Assembly (NCBI GenBank): GCA_965199875.1
Contig: OZ241346.1
Span: forward strand, 1,488,001-1,552,000
DNA: 64,000 bases
Reading direction: 5' to 3'
From: VXYL01 sp965199875
GTDB lineage: Bacteria > Pseudomonadota > Gammaproteobacteria > Pseudomonadales > Azotimanducaceae
Each line of letters opens with the position of its first letter. Position 1 is the first letter of the stretch. The translations under genes were made by a program, and so were the position numbers. A model generated the notes under the pieces. That model made no database searches and was not told the origin of the DNA. It saw only the letters and a program-made list of their open reading frames with translations. Of this stretch, positions 18,723 to 28,000 are shown one piece after another.

Positions 18723-19271
18723 CTAGCCCTTCTTCGGCCGGCGCTTCGGCGTCAGCACCATCGTCATCTGCCGCCCCTCGAAGTGCGGCTGGGTCTCGAC
18801 GCTGGCCAGTTCGTCCAGGTCTCCCTCGATGCGCTTCAGCAGCGTGGCGCCCAACTCCGGGTGCGCCATCTCGCGGCCCTTGAAGCGCAAGCTCACCTTG
18901 GCCTTGTCGCCGTCCTCCAGAAAGCGCGTCAGATTGCGCAGCTTCACCTGGTAGTCGCTTTCCTCGGTGCCGGGACGAAACTTCATCTCCTTGACGTGGA
19001 TCTGCTTCTGCCGCTTGCGCTGCGCCGCCTTGGCCTTCTTCTGGTCGAACAGGTGTTTGCCGTAGTCCATCACCTTGACCACCGGCGGTTCGGCATCCGG
19101 CGCGATCAGCACCAGGTCCAAGCCGTCCCGGCTGGCCTCGCTCAGGGCGTCTTCGCGGCTGACGATTCCAACCTGATTGCCGTCGGCGCCGATCAGCCGC
19201 ACGCGCGGGGCGCGGATGTCGTCGTTCAGCACGGCGCGTTCGGCCTGCGCTCTCGCGTTCGATCTCTTGAT
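18723..19271 (-). CDS. infC: Translation initiation factor IF-3, probable non-canonical AUC start
   Basis: IF-3 binds the 30S subunit, checks the start codon and prevents premature 70S formation. The body is typical: NDDIRAPRVRLIGADGNQVG, then KVMDYGKHLFDQKKAKAAQ, then EMKFRPGTEESDYQVKLRN. An ATG at 19277 is in frame, but the Shine-Dalgarno GAGGAG abuts it with no spacer. Two codons later is ATC (19271), six nt from the SD, followed by AAG, giving (M)KRSNARAQAE. In E. coli infC the start is AUU followed by AAA, and this rare codon underlies IF-3 autoregulation. I therefore place the start at ATC, giving 182 residues; starting at the ATG would add only Met-Pro. The gene identity is certain, the start codon is inferred. 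Confidence 0.93.
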   Translation of the reverse strand: MKRSNARAQAERAVLNDDIRAPRVRLIGADGNQVGIVSREDALSEASRDGLDLVLIAPDAEPPVVKVMDYGKHLFDQKKAKAAQRKRQKQIHVKEMKFRPGTEESDYQVKLRNLTRFLEDGDKAKVSLRFKGREMAHPELGATLLKRIEGDLDELASVETQPHFEGRQMTMVLTPKRRPKKG

Positions 19272-19367
19272 AGGCATCTCCTCAATGCGCCGGCTTCACT
19301 ACCGGCACCTGCTGTTTGGCGGTTGCTGCTTGGGCGCCAAAGGCGCTCGACATGCGGCGAGCGGGGG

Positions 19368-19397
19368 ATTCTAAAGCCCGTACAGCACCCAAAACAA
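19368..19397 (-). promoter_or_regulatory. Probable promoter for the infC operon
   Basis: Read on the minus strand, TTGTTT (complement of 19392-19397) and TAGAAT (complement of 19368-19373) are 18 nt apart. They give a leader of roughly 90 nt before infC. The leader contains a short inverted repeat (GCCGG / CCGGC around 19292-19309). The element lies between tRNA-Val and infC, so the two may be separately transcribed. Confidence 0.55.
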
Positions 19398-19494
19398 CCG
19401 CACAATGGCCGTTGTCATGTAGGGAATCGCCCATTCGTCACGGGCCGTTGGGCGAATTGCCGCCACGAAAACTCGAGCGGGGCGAAACCAGCGT

Positions 19495-19571
19495 TGGTAG
19501 GCGCGGTCGGATTCGAACCAACGACCCCCACCATGTCAAGATGGTGCTCTAACCAACTGAGCTACGCGCCT
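19495..19571 (-). tRNA. tRNA-Val (anticodon GAC)
   Basis: The 77-nt gene folds into a full cloverleaf on the minus strand. The acceptor AGGCGCG pairs with CGCGCCT, followed by A and an encoded CCA. The D-arm is GCTC/GAGC, the anticodon stem CCATC/GGTGG has the loop TTGACAT, and the T-arm is GTTGG/CCGAC with loop TTCGAAT. Anticodon GAC reads GUC/GUU valine codons. It lies just upstream of the infC operon in the same orientation. Confidence 0.97.
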
Positions 19572-19615
19572 GGCGCTCGGCATTCTAACGCAATTGGCGG
19601 CCTGCGGGCGGTCCG

Positions 19616-22600
19616 CTACGGAAGGCCGCACTCGGAACCTTCGTAGAGGCCGATGTCGTCGATCTGCACGTCCAAGGCGCTCTGGGCGAAGTCGAAGGCC
19701 ACCCGGGCGCGGAGGTCGGTCTCGTCGACGACGAAGGTGTGCTTGAAGGTTTGGAAGGCAGTCGTGAGGTCGACCTCGAACTGACGACCGCTGATGTTCT
19801 GCCACGGGTTCTGCCGTCTGCTGTCGTTGTTGGTGTCCAGGTACGCGGTCATCACCCGGGGCCCTTGAGCCTTCGCCCGGTAGCACAGCGTGTACTGCTG
19901 CCCGGCATTCACCATGACGGCGTGGCTCAGCTGGGCGCGCCAAGGTTGCTCGTGGGCTTCGCGGATGGCGATGTCGACCGCGCCATCGCGCCACCCGATC
20001 GAATCGGTGACCAGCTCCACCGTGTTCCAGTGCGAACGGCGCGCGCCCTCCCACAGATGGCCCCGCAAGTGCTGATCCCACTCTGCGCGCGTGGCGAAGC
20101 CACCGCCGCTCCAGATCAGATTGCCGGGTGGCGAAGCGTCGCCCAGCCCCGGCAGCCGCGGCGACGGTCTGGACGGCTGCCGCGACTGCTCGTTGAAGAA
20201 CATCATGTCGTTGCTGAACAGGCCGCCTGGGTTCTGCAGTTGCAGGAAGGCGATGCCTCCCGGTACGGGAGCGGACTGCAAGCGGACGAGCACGATCTCG
20301 TCGTCGCAGCCAGGCAGCGAGCCCTGCTCGCAGGACACCTCGCCGGCCACCCGGCGGCCGTTGACGAATACCGCCGCATCCTCGCGGACGTGCCTGCCGT
20401 TCACGCGCAGCATCAGATCGTCGCCCAGGAACGGCAGATGGACGTTCTGCGTCTGCGCCGCCAACGCGGCCACGGGCCAAAGCGCCGGCTGCGGGTGCTC
20501 GACATCCACGTTGGGGCCCGCACGCCCGGTCAGCGTCACTACCAAGTCGCCGGCCGCCGCCTCGGCGACCAGCGTCGAGCGGGCAAGCTCGCCGGTTCCG
20601 TCGCGCATCGCGTAGGCACCGTCCTCGAACGCCAAGGCCAGCGGCGCTGCTTCGCCGTCGACGAAGCGCACGCCTTCGCCCTGCAACTCGATGGCGCCTT
20701 CTTCGGCTGCCGCCTCCAGGACGTCGAGGACGGCGCCGGTCTGCACGGCTTCGGCGCTGTCCTCGTTCAAGGTGACTTGCCGGGCGAAGCCGCCGTGGAA
20801 GCCGGTGCTGCCCTGCACCACCATCTGCCAGATGTGCTCGGACGCGCCGGCGAGAATCCACATTTCGCGTTCGGGAAACTCATCGGGCATGTCGACGAGG
20901 TCCATCAGCGCGATGACGTTCGTGCGCGCCTGGGGCGTGATCATGAAGCGGTCGTAGGCGCCTCGCCAGGTCGGCGCCTCCATGCCGGTGCCCGGCGTGT
21001 TGGTGCTCACCAGAAACGGCATCTTGTGGCAGTCGCCGCAGGTTTGCGCGCCGGTGGCGCGACCGCCTGCGTCGTTGATGAAGCTGAACTCGAAGAAGCC
21101 GTCCCGGGCCGAGCGGGTGAGGGCGTTGTCAAGCGGACGGCTCGGCGCCGGCGGATAGGGAATGCTGAGGATGAACCGGGCCAGGGCGTCCCGGGTGTCG
21201 CCGTCGAGCAGGCCGGCATCGCCTTCGTCGTTGGCCGGACAGTCGCCCACGTCGCACATGGTGGTGGCCAGGCTGCCGTCCACCAGATGGCGGGTGCAGC
21301 TTTCCGGCTCGTCCACCTGGCAATTCGGATCGACATCTACGAGGATGGACTCGGTGTTTCTGCCGCCGTAGGGATCGCCTGGAATGCCGTCCCAGTGGTA
21401 GGGCTGGGTGTCGCGCAAGCCACGCACCGGCATGGTCAGACGCGGCGGAACCTGGGTGCAGCCGCGGTCGAGCTGCTCCTTGCGCGGTTCGTCGTTTTCT
21501 GCCACCGGTCCGTCCCCGGCGCCGCAGTTCGGCGTGTCCAGCACCCAGATGAGCTGATCGGTGTGGCCGTCCGGGTGGCAGCTTTCGCAGGAGAACGTGC
21601 CGGTGGAAGAAGCGTCGGCGTCGTTGAAGGCGATGCGCCCCTGCTTGACCACCGGATGGGTCGGGTCTTGCAGTTCGACGGTATCCAGGAGCGTCGGCGA
21701 CGACGGCGACGACACGTCCACCAGCGACACCGAGTTGGCCACCGCGTTCAGCACCCAGGCCTCGTCGGGCGCGCCGTCGGCGTCGGAAACCAGCGCCACG
21801 CCACGCGGCGCGGCGCCAACGGCGACCCGGCCGAGCACCTGGCCAGTCCGCACGTCCACGGTGAACAGCCGGTCCGAACCGGCGGCGGTGGCCACCAGCG
21901 TGGAGTCGTCGTCGCTCACCTGGATGCCGAACGGCGTCGCCAAGGCCATGCCCGGTTCCGGGTGCCGCGGCGGCAGCGGCTCCAGGTCGTAGAAGCGCGG
22001 GCTGCCGCAGCCGGAGGCGCAGTCCACCCTGGTGATCTGATTCAGAAAGGCGCGGTTTTCCATTTCCGCAAGGCCGTGCTGGCGCGTGCCGGCACGGCCG
22101 TTCGCCGTGTTGCGGGCATCCGTCTGCGCCACGAAAACGCGGCCGCGGCTGTCCACCGCAAGGCCGTAGAGCAGCGTGCCAACGGTCTCGACCGTGCGCA
22201 GCGGACGATCGGTGATGGTGTGGAAGACGAACAGGTCGCGGTCCGGGACGTCCAGGTTCTTGACGATGTCGGCCTCGTAGTTCTCCGACAGCACGTTGTT
22301 GTTGGCGAACACGTGCTCGAAGGCGTCGAACGTGCAGACATCGCCGTCGATGTCATCCGCCAGGCACCCCGACAGCTGGCTCTGGTTGTTGGACTCGAAC
22401 GGAATTACGTACAGCCGGGCGTGGCGCACGGCCAGCGCTCGCGGGTCCTGGGCGCGGATAGGCAGATGCTTCGTCACCTGGCGCGTGCGGACGTTGACCA
22501 CGGCCACGCGGTTGCTGGTGGAGAGCGCCACGTAGGCCTTGCGGTTGTTGGCGAAGGCGATGCCCACGGGTTCGTCGAACCGCGTCGCCAGCGTGTCCGG

Positions 22601-23032
22601 GTCCACATCCTGAACGGTGGCGACAACCTGCCCGAAAGTGCGGCTTCGCGGATCGCTGTCGATGACGCTCACCGAGTCCGAGACGTGATTGCCCACCCAG
22701 ACTTCCCGGCCGTCGGGGCGCGCGGCAACGCTCACCGGGTCGATGCCGACGTGGATGCGCCGGACGACTTCGCGCCGCTCGGCGTCGATGACGTCCACCG
22801 TGTCGGCAGGCGTGTTGGCCACGTAGACGCGCCCGCCGACGATGGCGATGGGATTGGCGTGCGGGCTGTTGAAGGTGGGATGGCCCACCTCGCGGCCAGC
22901 GCCGTCTTGCTCTTCGCTTGCCGCTGCGCCGGGGATCGGCACGACAAGGGGCGCCCCTCGCCCCGCCGTCGCGCCCGCCGCAGCCAGCACGGCGACGGCA
23001 GCAGCCCAACACGTCAGCGTTTTGCGTTCCAC
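19616..23032 (-). CDS. Secreted beta-propeller/cytochrome c-like protein with C-terminal ligand-binding domain
   Basis: This is a very large exported protein of 1138 residues starting at GTG 23032, with a GGAGG ribosome-binding site 10 nt upstream. An N-terminal signal peptide (MERKTLTCWAAAVAVLAAAG) is followed by YVTN-type beta-propeller repeats such as VYVANTPADTVDVIDAERRE and VWVGNHVSDSVSVIDSD. In the middle are two haem-attachment motifs, CESCH and CGDCH, with cytochrome-like surroundings. The C-terminal ~170 residues, with NLIWSGGGF and a final QIDDIGLYEG, resemble a carbohydrate-binding or jelly-roll module. Related proteins of unknown electron-transfer role occur in environmental bacteria. 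The redox partner and substrate are not evident. It stands alone, with no maturation genes nearby. Confidence 0.75.
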   Translation of the reverse strand: MERKTLTCWAAAVAVLAAAGATAGRGAPLVVPIPGAAASEEQDGAGREVGHPTFNSPHANPIAIVGGRVYVANTPADTVDVIDAERREVVRRIHVGIDPVSVAARPDGREVWVGNHVSDSVSVIDSDPRSRTFGQVVATVQDVDPDTLATRFDEPVGIAFANNRKAYVALSTSNRVAVVNVRTRQVTKHLPIRAQDPRALAVRHARLYVIPFESNNQSQLSGCLADDIDGDVCTFDAFEHVFANNNVLSENYEADIVKNLDVPDRDLFVFHTITDRPLRTVETVGTLLYGLAVDSRGRVFVAQTDARNTANGRAGTRQHGLAEMENRAFLNQITRVDCASGCGSPRFYDLEPLPPRHPEPGMALATPFGIQVSDDDSTLVATAAGSDRLFTVDVRTGQVLGRVAVGAAPRGVALVSDADGAPDEAWVLNAVANSVSLVDVSSPSSPTLLDTVELQDPTHPVVKQGRIAFNDADASSTGTFSCESCHPDGHTDQLIWVLDTPNCGAGDGPVAENDEPRKEQLDRGCTQVPPRLTMPVRGLRDTQPYHWDGIPGDPYGGRNTESILVDVDPNCQVDEPESCTRHLVDGSLATTMCDVGDCPANDEGDAGLLDGDTRDALARFILSIPYPPAPSRPLDNALTRSARDGFFEFSFINDAGGRATGAQTCGDCHKMPFLVSTNTPGTGMEAPTWRGAYDRFMITPQARTNVIALMDLVDMPDEFPEREMWILAGASEHIWQMVVQGSTGFHGGFARQVTLNEDSAEAVQTGAVLDVLEAAAEEGAIELQGEGVRFVDGEAAPLALAFEDGAYAMRDGTGELARSTLVAEAAAGDLVVTLTGRAGPNVDVEHPQPALWPVAALAAQTQNVHLPFLGDDLMLRVNGRHVREDAAVFVNGRRVAGEVSCEQGSLPGCDDEIVLVRLQSAPVPGGIAFLQLQNPGGLFSNDMMFFNEQSRQPSRPSPRLPGLGDASPPGNLIWSGGGFATRAEWDQHLRGHLWEGARRSHWNTVELVTDSIGWRDGAVDIAIREAHEQPWRAQLSHAVMVNAGQQYTLCYRAKAQGPRVMTAYLDTNNDSRRQNPWQNISGRQFEVDLTTAFQTFKHTFVVDETDLRARVAFDFAQSALDVQIDDIGLYEGSECGLP

Positions 23033-23239
23033 CTACGCGCCGCCTCCGATGCCAAATGTCGCCACTGAATAGTACATCGAGAAAGGCACCGAAGCACGAG
23101 CGAGCTGGCCCTGCTTTCCTACGTGCTCCCGCACGTCGTCTTGAAAACCAGCTCGGAAGCGCCGTCCTGACGTCGAGGGTGGCGACCGGACTGCGACTGT
23201 GCCACTGTCGCCACCCGACTCTCGTTTGGCAGGACGCCC

Positions 23240-24259
23240 ATGACCAACCCCTTGCGCACCCCCGACGATCGCTTCGCCGAACTTGAAGACTTCCCCTACG
23301 CCCCCCGCTACGTCGAGGTGGCCGACCCGGACGGCGGCGCCTTGCGCATGCACTACGTCGATGCCGGGCCGCCACAAGCCGCGCCGATCCTCTGCCTGCA
23401 CGGCCAGCCAACGTGGTCGTACCTGTACCGCAAGATGATCCCGCCGCTGGCGGACGCCGGACATCGCGTCGTGGCGCCGGACTTCATCGGCTTCGGCCGC
23501 TCCGACAAGCCCGCCGAGCGCTCCGACTACACCTACGCGCGCCACGTCGACTGGCTGAAATCGTTCCTCGACGCCCTCGATCTGAACGACATCACCCTGT
23601 TCTGCCAGGACTGGGGCGGCCTGATCGGCCTGCGCGCCGCCGCCGAACAGCCCGGGCGCTTCGCGCGCATCGTCGCCGCCAATACCGGGCTGCCGGACGC
23701 CGAGGGCGTGGCGGATGCCGATGCGAAGCGCGTCGGCGACGCCATGCGCAGCTACTACGCCAGCTTGCCGGTCCACCAGAGCGCGGTGGAAATGGGCATG
23801 GCGATGCGCGGCGATCGCTCGGGCATGGGTTTCCTGCACTGGGTGAAGTTCTGCGCCGAAACGCCGACGCTGCGCGTCAGCGACGTGGTGCGCGTGAGCG
23901 GCGGCGGGCAGCTTGGCGACGCCCAGGCGGCGGCATACGACGCGCCGTTTCCCAGCGACCGCTACATGGCCGGCGCGCGCCAGTTCCCGAGCCTCGTGCC
24001 GATCATGCCGGACAACCCGGCGATTGCCGCCAATCGAGCGGCCTGGCAGGTGTTCGAGCAGTGGCAAAAGCCGTTTCTCACCGCGTTCAGCGACGGCGAC
24101 CCGGTGACCGCCGGCCGGCACGTTCGCTTTCAGGAGTCGATCCCCGGCGCCCGGCGCCAGCAGCACGTCACGATCGTCGGCGCTGGCCACTTTCTGCAAG
24201 AGGAGAAGCCGAACGAACTGGCCAGCGCCGTGCTGCAGTTCATCGCCGACAATCCGTAG
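23240..24259 (+). CDS. Haloalkane dehalogenase (HLD-I type alpha/beta hydrolase)
   Basis: This enzyme hydrolyses carbon-halogen bonds of haloalkanes. The protein has 339 residues. The oxyanion/halide region is HGQPTWSYLYRKM. The nucleophile is Asp124 followed by Trp125 in CQDWGGLIG, the same residue number as in DhlA. The acidic residue lies in FSDGDPVT (Asp285 or Asp287), and the catalytic base is His317 in GAGHFLQEE. The Asp nucleophile followed by Trp separates it from epoxide hydrolases and serine esterases of the same fold. It stands alone between a cytochrome-like gene and degraded DNA. Subfamily and substrate are inferred. Confidence 0.88.
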   Translation: MTNPLRTPDDRFAELEDFPYAPRYVEVADPDGGALRMHYVDAGPPQAAPILCLHGQPTWSYLYRKMIPPLADAGHRVVAPDFIGFGRSDKPAERSDYTYARHVDWLKSFLDALDLNDITLFCQDWGGLIGLRAAAEQPGRFARIVAANTGLPDAEGVADADAKRVGDAMRSYYASLPVHQSAVEMGMAMRGDRSGMGFLHWVKFCAETPTLRVSDVVRVSGGGQLGDAQAAAYDAPFPSDRYMAGARQFPSLVPIMPDNPAIAANRAAWQVFEQWQKPFLTAFSDGDPVTAGRHVRFQESIPGARRQQHVTIVGAGHFLQEEKPNELASAVLQFIADNP

Positions 24260-24475
24260 CTCTTTCCCGTAGCTCTTTCGCGACGCCGGCAAGTCGTCCT
24301 GGCGATGCCGCGCTAGGGAAGATCTGATCAAGTGCCTTTGCGGGGAAAAAACACCGGCGGCCTTGCGGGGCGACACATCCTCAAGCAGCACGTGCCGAGG
24401 CGACGACGGACGGAACGCGCCATTTGCCACGTCCATTCGGAATCGAACCGCTAGAGGCCAGTGCTTCGACGACGG

Positions 24476-25034
24476 TCAGGCGCTCTTCCCGGCCCGCTCT
24501 TGCAGCGCCTCGCTGAGCTCCGCGTCCGGCCCAATGGCGTCGCGTCCGCCCGGGCCGAGAAACCGATGCACCATCAAGCGCCTGAGTTCGTCGCGTTCGC
24601 GGTCGCTGATCTCCTGGTACGCGGCGCTGTCGAGGAAGTGCTTGTAGGCGGCACTGGTGTCGTTCTTCGGCATGACGAACATCGGCGTCATGGCTTGCAG
24701 CATTGCTCTGCGCGATGTCGCGGTGCAAATGGAAGGGATCGAAGCCCGTCACCAGCGCCGCCGGCCCTTCCGGCGGCCAATCCAAATCCATCCCACGGGA
24801 AGTGCGCTCCGCAGCCGAACGCTCCTCGGCGCGGAGTGCGCACAGCATCTTGAGCCGTGCCCAGTAGAGCGGTCGGTCGTCAAAGATTCCGTTCCGCGCA
24901 TCCGCCGCCGCTGCCTCCCACAGGCGCATCGGCGCATCCGGCTCGAACAGGATGTCGTCGTAGCGGTTGGCCACCGCCGGCATGGCGGCTTGGGCAGCGC
25001 CGATGCGCTCCTGCTCAGCGTCCGGTCGCGTCAT
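24476..25034 (-). pseudogene. Frameshifted gene, pyroglutamyl-peptidase (C15)-like N-terminal part
   Basis: The N-terminal part (ATG 25034, MTRPDAEQERIGAAQAAMPA ...) runs in one frame up to LVTGFDPFHLHRDIAQS near 24710. The coding sense then continues in another frame as MTPMFVMPKNDTSAAYKHFL down to a stop at 24476. LVTGFDPF is the hallmark strand of peptidase C15-like proteins. Much of the C15 core, including recognisable Glu and Cys motifs, is missing, so this is a frameshifted and probably deleted remnant. The ~215 bp between it and the dehalogenase hold no gene that I can see. Confidence 0.5.
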
Positions 25035-25095
25035 TCGAAAAGACACCTCGAGAGGGACGGCCAGAGCTTGCCGGCGACGTAGCGGTTCGCCTTCC

Positions 25096-28000
25096 CTATC
25101 GAACCATGCGGGGCTTGGGCGGTCGTGCGTGTTCGCCCGGCAGCATCACCCGCATGGGGATTTTTTCGCGTTCGAATAGCGCACCGGAGAAGCCGGGGCC
25201 GGCATCCAAGTGGACGTGTTCCGTGGCGCAGAAGCGGTGCGCGCCGGCGCGCACCGCGCCGCCGAAACGGCCCGCGCGCCAGCCGGGCGGGAAGCCGACG
25301 TTCCCGACGGGGCGGCTGCCGGAGGCGAGCGCGACGGCGGCGTCGGGCTTGCGCCACCGGGTCAGTTCGCCGAACGAGAAGGTCGCCCGCCCGCCGGTGG
25401 CTTCGTAGAAGTTGACCTGCGGGTCGTCGGGGTCGTCCTGGGGACGCGAGAACCAGTCCAGCAACGCGCTCAGTTCGGCCATCTTCGCCTGGTCGGGCGG
25501 CTGCTCCTGGTCGGCGACGAGCACGGCTATGCCGCGAAACGCCCTCTGCGAGTCCGCCACGGTCGGCGTCCTCGGCCCGTGTTCCTCGATGATCCGCTCC
25601 ACCGACCATTCTTCCACTTCCGACGCCGCGAAGACAAAGCCGCCTTGTTCGAACTCGCCCGTATATCGGGCGTCGCTCGCCACCCAGATGTCCGGCACTT
25701 CGCTGGCGGGCAGAAGCCCCGCCAGATAGAGCTCAATCGCGCTGTAGGGCTTGTCGCTTCCGAACACTGTACTGAAGTTGCCGGCGGAATACCGACCGTC
25801 GCCCAGGTCCCTCAGCTCCTGTCTGTCGAAGCCGCCGAGGACGCCGTTGGCGCTTGAGATTCCCCAGTGGGAGTCGTTGGTGGAGGACGGCAGCGCGGAG
25901 TTCGCCCATTGATGCATGATCTCGTGCAGCATCGTGTCGGGGTCGACGCAGAAATCTCCAAAAGTCTCGACCACGCCCAGCAGCTTGTCCGGCGAGCCGA
26001 GAAACCGCCCCAGGTTCCGCATCGGCCGGCCAGTGCCGGTCGCCGCGTTGTTCACCGACCTGTACTGGCCGCAGTAGCCGCCGCGGTCTAGGGCCGTGTT
26101 GGTGAAGACGAACAGGAAGTCGAAGGCGTCCTCGTAGATCTCGTAGAGCTTCGGCGCGAGCTCGTAGAAGTAGGTCCAGTCGTTCTGCCGCAGCGACGCG
26201 CTCGTTTCGCCCGAGATCTCCATCAGGACCAGGTTCTCGTCGAACTGCGTCGTCGCCACCTCGAGGGAGTCGTCGATGATCCGGTCGTACTCGCCAAGCA
26301 GCGAACCGAGGCGGACCACGCCGTCCGCGTCCCCGTCCCAGGCGTCGGCCTCGCCCAGAACGCCGCCCGAGATCGCAATCGCCGTGCCGGGACCTCGTCG
26401 CCACCACCACTCGTAGAAGGCCGTGACGGGGGAGGAACCGACGACCAGATCCAACGCTCCGTCGCCGTCCAGGTCGGATATCGCCGGCTTGCTCCTGTAG
26501 CCCAACCGCTCGCCGACTCCGCCGACCAGCTTCCACAGGCCAACGCCGTCGAGCTCAAGAGAGACGTGTCCCTTTCCCCAATTTGCGAACAAGTCCGGCG
26601 CGCCGACGGCGAGGTTGCTCAAGTACGAACCGGACGCGACGTAGACCGCGCCGCGCCAGCGGACCCCGACCGTGAAACCCTCTTCCCAGGGGTCGCCGAT
26701 GACGGCGTCGTCGATGCCGTCGCCGTCCATGTCCGCGAAGGCCATGGCGCCGAACCCGCCATCGTTGCCGTAGTTGTCTCTGTTGCGCGGCACCAAGAGC
26801 AGCGAGCCCTCCTGCGCGACTGCGTGTTGGAGGCCGATGGTGCGGTCCGCCGTCCCGTCCGCCCGGTCGGCGGCATCCAACGCGGACGCCGAAATCAGGT
26901 AGCCTTGGTATGCATGCGATGGCAGCGGGGTGTCGGGGTAATGGAACACCGGCAGCTCCGCGGCCGCCATGAGATCGTCCAAGCCGTCGCCGTCGAAGTC
27001 GCCGGCCGCGACGTTGCGCCATCGGAAGCGTCCCTCGGTGCTCGTGGCGCGCCCGGACGCCACCAGATCCTCGATTTCCCCCGCCAGCTTCCACGAGGCG
27101 TCGCCGGCCGGGAAGAAGCCCAGGTCGAGCAGGCCGTCCTCCGCGCCGTCGGCGGCGTCGAGAACGGGAACGTCCGCCGCGGCGAGCAGATAGAGCGCGT
27201 TGGCTCCCCCCAAGAGGAGATCCGGCCGACCGTCGCCGTCGAACTCGCCATTGGCCAGGAAGAGGCCCAACTCGTCTCCCGGCGCCCCCACGATCCGGCG
27301 CGAGCGCCGACCGTGTTCGACGGAGGCCAGCGCGACGCGGCCGTCGACGGCGCCGTCCGCGGCGTCCAGAGCCGCCAGGTCGCGGCGCGCCAGCAGATAC
27401 GCCGCGCCTCGGCGGTCGCCCTCCTCGGTCCCGGCGACGCTCGAATACGCCGGCGCGGCGATCAGGAGCTCGTCGAAGCCGTCGCCGTCCAGATCCGGCC
27501 CGCTGCCGACCCGCCAGCCGGCGCTGCCGGACTCGCCGAGGAACTCGTAGGAGCCGGGCTGCTCGACCAGGCGGCGGACGTCGACCACGCCGTCGCTGAA
27601 CCCGTCGGCGCGGTCCGCGCCGCCCAGATCCAAGCCGGACACCAGATACGCCGAACCGGCGAAGCCGTCGAGCCCGTGGGCGCCGAGAAGGAGATGTCCG
27701 CGCAGCCGTCGCCGCCCATGTCGCCGACGACGGCGGCGGCGGCATCGGCCGAGGCGGCGGCGACGCCGAGATAGTGTCCGCCCGCCTCCGCCTGGCCGCC
27801 ATCCGCCGGAAGGGCCGCCGCCGAGCAGCTTCCAGGAGCGCGGCTCGGCGGCGACCCGCCCGAGGTAGACGACGCCGTCGATCCGGCCGTCGGCGGCATC
27901 GGCGGCGGGCAGGTCCGCCAGCGACGCCAAGTAGACGGCGCCGACGACTCGACCATCGCTCGATGAAGAGCGGGGCGCCGACGACCAAGTCGCCGACGCC

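Noticed and set aside
19739..23068. Plus-strand open frame of over 1100 codons antisense to the propeller-cytochrome gene
   Set aside because: Its translation is rich in Arg, His, Ala and Gly with no domain, and the minus-strand frame has a signal peptide, propeller repeats and CxxCH motifs. High GC in third positions keeps the antisense open.
27680..27970. Programmed ribosomal frameshifting
   Set aside because: Three shifts with no slippery heptamer or stimulatory structure that I could see; indels or sequence errors are simpler.
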